A stretch of 10,729 bases of DNA, taken from the NCBI GenBank assembly GCA_003649515.1, contig QMSC01000032.1, forward strand, positions 1 to 10,729, given 5' to 3'. The notes under the pieces were generated by a model. It saw only the letters and a list, made by a program, of their open reading frames with translations. It had not been told where the DNA came from and searched no databases. Both the position numbers and the translations under genes were made by a program. Below are positions 5,807-10,729 of this stretch, one piece after another. Origin of the DNA: Thermoprotei archaeon (GTDB lineage Archaea > Thermoproteota > Thermoprotei > Thermofilales > B20-G17). Numbering within the stretch: position 1 is the stretch's first letter; every line of letters starts with the position of its first letter.

Positions 5807-6739
5807 ATGATTGCCGACAAGGACATTTTATCCGAGCCAGAGTATAGAAAGCTTAACGAGCTCAGGGAGAAATTTAGGACGATCCAGGAAGAGGCCTTAA
5901 AAGCTCAGAGCGAGCGAGATGAGCTGAACAATATCGTTAGAGAGCTCTCATTAAATGTGAGAGAAAAAAGAGAAGAATTGAGGGAGCTGAGAAGCACTCT
6001 GAGGGAATTGAAGGATAAAAAGTTCTCTAAGATAGCGACGCTTAGACAGCTTCGAGAGAGAAAAACTCAGCTTCGAGACAGACTTTCGGAACTCAGGAGA
6101 GAAAGAAGAAGGCTTATTCAAGAGAGAAAGTCTCTCATACAGCTAGTGGGCAAACAAAGATTAAGTTTAGATGAACTAAAACAGCAGTTTGAGGAGATAG
6201 AGTGGAGATATCAGACAACACCTCTTTCTCCAGAAGAGGAAAAATGGTATATTGGTAAACTGCTTTCGCTCGAGAAAAAGATATACGCTGTTAGTAAATT
6301 AAACGAAATCTCAGATAGAATAGATAAAATAGAGAAGGAATATGCGAGTCTCTTAGAAGAGTACAGGGAGATAAGCGAAAATCTAAAGAAAGGATATGAG
6401 GAGATACAGAGGATGAATGAGGAAATAAACGCCTTAATCGAGAGAGTAGAGGGGCTGAGAGAGGAATTATCGAGCCTAGTAAGCGAGCGCGACAAAATGA
6501 AAATGAAAGCGGATGAGAAGCACAAAATGTATTTGGAGCTAAAAATGAAGGCTCGAGAAATAAAGCAAGAAATAGAAAAATATTCCCTATTATTGAAGGC
6601 AAAGAAGATTTCTAGACTTATAGATGAACAGCGAAAGAGAATGCTTCAACGGGCACAAGAGATATATAAGAAATACGAAAGAGGAGAAAAGCTAACGTTT
6701 GAAGAATTAAAAATACTGATAGACCTAAATCTTATTTAG
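5807..6739 (+). CDS. Coiled-coil protein of the COG1340 type
   Basis: A 310-residue, extremely charged protein, almost all Glu, Lys, Arg, Leu and Ile, made of long heptad-rich helices. Two coiled-coil arms (about 15-130 and 150-270) are separated by a break TTPLSPEEE at 137-145, suggesting an antiparallel hairpin. The C-terminus ends in a compact KYERGEKLTFEELKILIDL segment. Break and tail both match the archaeal COG1340 family, which has no settled biochemical role; SMC-like or scaffold roles have been guessed. There is no ATPase motif, so it is not an SMC protein itself. It starts 6 bases after the acdB stop. The sequence GAGTGATC overlapping the acdB end acts as its ribosome site, so the two are almost surely translated from one message. 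Confidence 0.8.
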   Translation: MIADKDILSEPEYRKLNELREKFRTIQEEALKAQSERDELNNIVRELSLNVREKREELRELRSTLRELKDKKFSKIATLRQLRERKTQLRDRLSELRRERRRLIQERKSLIQLVGKQRLSLDELKQQFEEIEWRYQTTPLSPEEEKWYIGKLLSLEKKIYAVSKLNEISDRIDKIEKEYASLLEEYREISENLKKGYEEIQRMNEEINALIERVEGLREELSSLVSERDKMKMKADEKHKMYLELKMKAREIKQEIEKYSLLLKAKKISRLIDEQRKRMLQRAQEIYKKYERGEKLTFEELKILIDLNLI

Positions 6740-6809
6740 TTACATATCAAAAGTCTTAATACTCCATTAAAAACTTTACAAATTCTCTACTATTTAGAAA
6801 TTAGATAGG

Positions 6810-6817
6810 CTTATAAC
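6810..6817 (+). promoter_or_regulatory. TATA-like box for the DUF373/Trm-G10/RNase Z operon
   Basis: CTTATAAC lies 46-53 bases before the TTG start at 6863. The expected transcript start near 6840 leaves a leader of about 23 bases with AAGGTG at 6850-6855. It lies in a 123-base gap, the largest plus-strand gap, consistent with a new transcription unit. Confidence 0.6.
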
Positions 6818-6862
6818 TATAGAAATCAAAGTTATCTTAGTATTTGGATAAGGTGTGGCTCG

Positions 6863-7954
6863 TTGAGTGCTGCGCCACGGAAGGTGCTCATTCTATGCGT
6901 TGATCGTGATGCGGATATAGAAGTCGTCACGAGAAGGAGAACGCCTATCATAGGGCGCGACAAAGTCCTTGCTGCAGCAGTAGACTTCGCAATAAAGAGC
7001 CCTGAAGACTCCGACGCCAACGCTCTTTTCGCAGCAGTACAGATGTACGATACATTAAGAGAGAGCTTTGGAAGCGAAAATCTAGAAATAGCAGTACTAG
7101 CCGGTACTCCAAGTGAGGGACTTGAAGCTGACATTAAGATCCTAAATGAGCTAGAACAAGTGTTGAAGATCTTCAATGCAGAAGGAGTAGTTCTAGTATC
7201 TGATGGTCCAACAGATGAACAAATACTACCTGTTATACAATCGAAGATCCCTGTAATTTCTGTAAAGAGAATAATTGTTCAGCAATCGAGAGGCGTGGAA
7301 GAGACTTTTCTGATGCTAACTCGATACATTGAAAAGCTCTTTCGTGAGGAAAAGTACAGGAAATACTCTCTAGGAATACCCGGAGTACTAGTTCTCTTAT
7401 ACGCTCTCTTTCAGGCACTTAACATAGAATTAACATATGTGCTCCACATATCGCTCGCGATTATGGGCTTTGTTTTGGTCATAAAGGGCTTTTCCATAGA
7501 TGAGAAAATTAAGTCCGTATATACCCATCACCCCGTGACCTTCACGTCGCTCGTTGCATCGATAATAATCATATGGGTGGCTTCCGCAGTCGCTACTGCA
7601 AAGATCACTGAATTAAACCAGCCTCCGAGCATAAGGCTTGTATCCCAGCTCCTCCTCTCGGAAATTAGCGGTCCTATAACGCTGTTAGACCTCTTCCTAT
7701 TCTCAATTATACTAATCATTATAGGCCGTATAGGCGATCAAGTGATATCTCTTGGACTAGGAAAAGTTTCCTGGAGATACTATGTGTTCCTAACATTCAC
7801 AATATTATCGAGACCTGTTTTCATTGAGGGGATTAAGGTCACCATAGGTATGGGCGATATATTCTACCTGTTCTACTGGACTACCATAACCTTAATAGTC
7901 TCCTCACTTGTAGGAGGATTCTTCGTTCTGAGAGAAAAGCTAAAAAGTAGCTGA
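6863..7954 (+). CDS. DUF373 family membrane protein
   Basis: A 363-residue protein of the archaeal DUF373 family (COG2237), whose function is not established. The cytosolic N-terminal domain (1-165) has the family motifs VDRDADI at 13-19, PIIGRDKVL, DSDANALFAA, AGTPSEGLEAD and VLVSDGPTDEQILPV-IQSKIPV. Their conserved Asp and Gly residues suggest a metal or nucleotide-type site. The C-terminal half holds about six membrane helices starting near residues 170, 195, 223, 275, 305 and 335, joined by short loops. It is therefore an integral membrane protein with a large soluble head and no signal peptide. The start is TTG: AAGGTG sits 7 bases upstream and the product MSAAPRKVLILCVDRD fits the family. 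Trm-G10 follows after 20 bases and RNase Z after that, suggesting a link to RNA metabolism. Confidence 0.87.
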   Translation: MSAAPRKVLILCVDRDADIEVVTRRRTPIIGRDKVLAAAVDFAIKSPEDSDANALFAAVQMYDTLRESFGSENLEIAVLAGTPSEGLEADIKILNELEQVLKIFNAEGVVLVSDGPTDEQILPVIQSKIPVISVKRIIVQQSRGVEETFLMLTRYIEKLFREEKYRKYSLGIPGVLVLLYALFQALNIELTYVLHISLAIMGFVLVIKGFSIDEKIKSVYTHHPVTFTSLVASIIIIWVASAVATAKITELNQPPSIRLVSQLLLSEISGPITLLDLFLFSIILIIIGRIGDQVISLGLGKVSWRYYVFLTFTILSRPVFIEGIKVTIGMGDIFYLFYWTTITLIVSSLVGGFFVLREKLKSS

Positions 7955-7974
7955 TACGTTTTCTGGAAGAGCGC

Positions 7975-9045
7975 ATGTACTGCTTCATCGTACTTTCTGG
8001 TGAACATGATACACTGCCTTATGCTGAAGTAATCTCACTCCTTCAAGATAATCTGATGCTCAAAGACGTTGCCGGGAAGAAAAATGTGTTCTTTTATGAT
8101 CAAGTAATACGAGCAAACATTACTCCCCAGGAGTGTAAAGAGGTTGTTGAAAAGTGCGCCTTTGCACATTATGGGTGCCTTGAGATAATCTCATCATCGC
8201 AAAATCTCAGAGAGATCGTCGAGAAATTAAGTGAAGTCAGCTGGAAAGAATTTATTAACAAAAAAGTTATTTCGGTAAGAGTTATTAGAATGAAGGAGTA
8301 TGGCTTACATATTCAAGTACCAGTTTTGGAAAAGCACATAGTCTCAAGCATTAAGGAGAGTATAGGCGACTTAAGGATAGATTATAAGAAACCTAGCATC
8401 AAACTAGTAGGTATTCTAACAGAAGACAGGTTCCTATTAGGCAAATTGATAGCTCAAAGTTCCAGAAAGGCTCTTGAAAGAAGAAGACCTGGTCAAAGAC
8501 CTTTCTTTCATCCAAGCGCCCTCGATTCTAAACTCGCTAGGTTTATGTTAAATGCATGTAAAGTGAAGGAGGGGGATGTGATTCTAGACCCATTTTGTGG
8601 TACAGGCACTATACCCCTCGAAGCAGAACATTTGGGAGCTAGAGCTTTAGGGGTCGACGTGAACTTAGAATTAATTAAGGGAGCGCTAATTAATATTCAA
8701 TATCTATCCAAGGAAAAGGGTGCGATTATAGACTTATTGTGCTCAGATATATTCCTCTTACCTCTCCGCAAAATCAAGGGAGTGAAAGTGGTAACAGATC
8801 CTCCTTACGGGAGAGTTGCCTCAACTCACGGAAGAAATGTGAATGAAATATATGCCGTGTTCTTCAAACTTTTAGTAAATAACATACGCGCCCAACGAGT
8901 CGTTATGCTCTCTCCACACTGGATACCTTTAAAAGACTTTATTTATAAGTGTAATTTGAGAATTGTAGAGCAACATGCTTTAAGAGTTCACGGAGGACTC
9001 ACGAGGAAGGTCACGGTTATAGAAAACCCAGACATCCCGCGTTGA
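7975..9045 (+). CDS. tRNA (guanine(10)-N2)-methyltransferase (Trm-G10/Trm11 family)
   Basis: A 356-residue enzyme predicted to methylate N2 of guanosine 10 in tRNA, in archaea often to the dimethyl form, using S-adenosylmethionine. The N-terminal region (about 1-155) corresponds to the ferredoxin-like and THUMP RNA-binding part. The linker RRPGQRPFFHPSALDSKLAR (about 168-190) is a strong family mark. The Rossmann methyltransferase domain has LDPFCGTGT (Asp205, Gly209, Gly211) for cofactor binding, GVDVN after the second strand, and the catalytic DPPYGR starting at Asp275. Length is typical. A weak GGAAG site lies just ahead of the ATG, and the gene follows DUF373 by 20 bases. RNase Z begins 25 bases after it, so two tRNA maturation steps share one message. 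Confidence 0.92.
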   Translation: MYCFIVLSGEHDTLPYAEVISLLQDNLMLKDVAGKKNVFFYDQVIRANITPQECKEVVEKCAFAHYGCLEIISSSQNLREIVEKLSEVSWKEFINKKVISVRVIRMKEYGLHIQVPVLEKHIVSSIKESIGDLRIDYKKPSIKLVGILTEDRFLLGKLIAQSSRKALERRRPGQRPFFHPSALDSKLARFMLNACKVKEGDVILDPFCGTGTIPLEAEHLGARALGVDVNLELIKGALINIQYLSKEKGAIIDLLCSDIFLLPLRKIKGVKVVTDPPYGRVASTHGRNVNEIYAVFFKLLVNNIRAQRVVMLSPHWIPLKDFIYKCNLRIVEQHALRVHGGLTRKVTVIENPDIPR

Positions 9046-9070
9046 CATGAAAGTTTAAGCGGTGCTTACA

Positions 9071-9988
9071 ATGATCGAACTGTTCTTTCTGGGCACTGGA
9101 GGAACCTATCCCCGAAAAACTAGGAACACTATGTGCATCGTAGCTAGGATTAGGGGTGATGTAATAGTATTTGATTGCGGCGAGGGGTGTCAGAAAGATT
9201 TCATACCCAGGTTTGGAGTCAATAAAGCCACCATCATATTAATATCACATATTCACGGAGACCACGTGCTTGGACTTCCGGGACTTCTCCTATCCTTCAA
9301 TCTGCTAGGACGAAAGAAGAACTTAACGGTAATAGGCCCCTTGGGCATACAGAGGTATCTTGCAGGGCTTATGAAATCCCTGAAAATACGGTTGTGCTAT
9401 CCACTTGAAGTGTTAGAAGTTGGTCGCTTCGAGGGCCTTAGAGAAGTCTACTCGTCAAAGAATTACTCTATATTTGCTTGGCATGTAAGACATACAGCAC
9501 CCACCTTAGGATACATATTGCATGAAAAGAGACCACGAGGGAAGTTTAACGTTGATAAGGCGAAGGAACTAAAAATACCGCGCGGAAGACTTTGGAAAAA
9601 GCTACAACTGGGGTTAACTGTTCGTCATAGGGATAATATATACTATCCGGAGGACGTTTTAGATAATATGAGTAGTGGTGTGCGAGTAGTCTATAGTGGA
9701 GATACATTGCCCGACTTAAATCTCATGAAGTACGCAGCCCATGCCGACGTCCTGATTCATGATGCATCGTTCCTCTTGAGAGACTTTTCCAAGGCACTAG
9801 AATCAGCCCACTCCACAGTTTTCAATGTGGCAGAAATCGCAGCTAATATAGGCGTTAAAAACCTCGTATTAGTTCACATCACACCACGATACGACAGTAA
9901 AGTAGATAGACTTAGTGAAGAAGCGAGCCAAATATTTAACGGTAACGTTTTCATTCCTGAGGACGGAGAAGAACTAAGGGTAAAATAG
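9071..9988 (+). CDS. rnz: Ribonuclease Z (tRNA 3' endonuclease)
   Basis: A 305-residue metallo-beta-lactamase fold enzyme that cuts the 3' trailer from precursor tRNA. Metal ligands and signatures are intact: H60-I-H-G-D-H65 in SHIHGDHVLGLPGLL, DCGEG at 35-39, the histidine of RHTAPTLGYI, GDT in VVYSGDT, the IHDASF segment, SAHST and the final histidine of LVHITPRY. The insert with IPRGRLWKKLQLG is the usual substrate-binding region of the short (RNase Z-S) form. A GTG at 9062 is in frame, but it forms part of the GGTG ribosome site at 9061-9064. ATG 9071 has 6-base spacing and gives the usual beginning MIELFFLGTGG. It is the last gene of the DUF373/Trm-G10 unit. DCGEGCQ replaces the more common DCGEGTQ. 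Confidence 0.95.
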   Translation: MIELFFLGTGGTYPRKTRNTMCIVARIRGDVIVFDCGEGCQKDFIPRFGVNKATIILISHIHGDHVLGLPGLLLSFNLLGRKKNLTVIGPLGIQRYLAGLMKSLKIRLCYPLEVLEVGRFEGLREVYSSKNYSIFAWHVRHTAPTLGYILHEKRPRGKFNVDKAKELKIPRGRLWKKLQLGLTVRHRDNIYYPEDVLDNMSSGVRVVYSGDTLPDLNLMKYAAHADVLIHDASFLLRDFSKALESAHSTVFNVAEIAANIGVKNLVLVHITPRYDSKVDRLSEEASQIFNGNVFIPEDGEELRVK

Positions 9989-10015
9989 AACTATATCTAC
10001 TTCAGCAACTATAAG

Positions 10016-10023
10016 TTATAAAT
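10016..10023 (+). promoter_or_regulatory. TATA box for nop5
   Basis: TTATAAAT lies 39-46 bases before the TTG start at 10062, predicting a transcript start near 10045 and a leader of about 17 bases holding AGGTG at 10051-10055. A second, similar TTATAAAG at 10043-10050 lies too close to the start to act as the TATA box for a transcript carrying the ribosome site. Confidence 0.65.
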
Positions 10024-10061
10024 TAGTGCTTGTGAAATAAAGTTATAAAGAGGTGTAAAAC

Positions 10062-10729
10062 TTGTCCGAGAAATACTACCTGATAGGAAACGTGTTGGGA
10101 ATATTCTTGTTAGATGATGAAGGCAACTTAGTTGAGAAAGAATTATTCGAAAGGGATGCATCCCAGATAGCTGCGAAGCTCCATGAGCTTGAGAGAAGTA
10201 AAGTTATACCGGAAATAGACCGCTTACTCGAGCGCTTTACTTCAGAGAAGCCCTCTGCAACAATAGTCTTAGAGGACGAAGAGCTGGCCAAGAATATAGC
10301 ATCTAAATACAAGATGCTTAATGTCACCGTAGAAACTCCCTGTAAAGGAGGTTTATTACTGCGCTCAAAGTTAGTCGATTACTTGAATCAGCTTAAAGTT
10401 TCTGAGCAGGAGTACCTTAACCTACTATGGGAAGTATCCCATGAATCCACTAGACTTAAGGTAAAGGAGACAGCCGAAAAACGCGATTTATTTATCGCAC
10501 AGGCAATTTCGACGCTAGACGAGACAGATCGCGTCATAAACCTTTATGCTTCAAGGCTTCGTGAATGGTATAGCTTACATTTCCCCGAGCTTAATAATGA
10601 AGTGAGAGATCATCGTTTATACACGTTAATAGTGCATAATGTGGGTAGTAGAGAAAACTTTAGCGTTGAGAATCTTTTAAAGGTGGGGATCGATAAGGAA
10701 CGGGCTCAACATTTAGTGAAACTTGCCAG
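10062..10729 (+). CDS. nop5: Nop5 (Nop56/58 homologue), 5' part, runs off the window
   Basis: The visible 222 residues are the N-terminal half of the archaeal core protein of box C/D ribonucleoproteins. With L7Ae, fibrillarin and guide RNAs it directs 2'-O-methylation of rRNA and tRNA. The N-terminal domain (about 1-115, beginning YYLIGNVLGIFLLDDEG) binds fibrillarin. It is followed by the start of the coiled-coil region with the diagnostic RDLFIAQAISTLDETDRVIN starting at residue 141, then YASRLREWYSLHFPEL. The RNA-binding Nop domain lies past the edge. No stop or frameshift is seen. The start is TTG, with AGGTG six bases upstream; the first in-frame ATG is too far inside the conserved domain. 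It has its own promoter, 73 bases after RNase Z. In most archaea fibrillarin follows directly, so I expect it beyond 10729. Confidence 0.93.
   Translation, partial: MSEKYYLIGNVLGIFLLDDEGNLVEKELFERDASQIAAKLHELERSKVIPEIDRLLERFTSEKPSATIVLEDEELAKNIASKYKMLNVTVETPCKGGLLLRSKLVDYLNQLKVSEQEYLNLLWEVSHESTRLKVKETAEKRDLFIAQAISTLDETDRVINLYASRLREWYSLHFPELNNEVRDHRLYTLIVHNVGSRENFSVENLLKVGIDKERAQHLVKLA

Noticed and set aside
6211..6602. Two long antisense frames rich in Ser, Leu and Ile opposite the coiled-coil gene
   Set aside because: They are the expected shadows of Glu/Lys/Arg-rich coding sequence, with no ribosome sites or family signatures.

Overview
The window reads as a chromosomal segment from a thermophilic archaeon, most likely of the TACK/Crenarchaeota type; the placement is an inference. 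The gene families seen directly are archaeal: Spt4, GTP-dependent dephospho-CoA kinase, a UPF0129/VapC9-like PIN protein, a GPN-loop GTPase, DUF373, COG1340, Trm-G10, RNase Z and Nop5. ATA and AGA/AGG codons are frequent. Starts include ATG and TTG, Shine-Dalgarno sites match GGTGATC/GGAG, and TATA-like boxes lie about 25-30 bases ahead of the inferred transcript starts. Almost everything looks like densely packed core genome. I see no transposase, integrase, CRISPR array, tRNA or rRNA.

Left part (1-1392, minus strand): in transcription order, a PIN-domain nuclease-like gene, spt4 (transcription elongation factor) and a GTP-dependent dephospho-CoA kinase (coenzyme A synthesis). Spt4 and the kinase are 7 bases apart behind a strong TATA box and are followed by a U-rich stretch that may terminate the transcript. 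This is a remnant of a widespread archaeal cluster, but the RNA polymerase subunit gene rpoE (Rpo7), usually next to spt4, is not here.

A 281-base divergent intergenic region (1393-1673) separates this from a long plus-strand run. First come a COG2403 P-loop protein (cyclic 2,3-diphosphoglycerate synthetase-like), a 3-hexulose-6-phosphate synthase, a 131-residue four-cysteine protein I do not recognise, and a GPN-loop GTPase. Next are the ATP-grasp (beta) subunit of ADP-forming acetyl-CoA synthetase and a COG1340 coiled-coil protein 6 bases behind it.

Right part (6740-10729): a promoter precedes a DUF373 membrane protein, the tRNA G10 N2-methyltransferase and RNase Z, all closely spaced and probably one operon. 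A second promoter then drives Nop5, the core of the box C/D ribonucleoprotein, which runs off the right edge. This half is therefore centred on tRNA maturation and RNA-guided RNA methylation.

I did not find a clearly new system. The best candidates for new biology are the four-cysteine protein beside the GPN GTPase, the DUF373 membrane protein leading an RNA-processing operon, and the AcdB/COG1340 pair.
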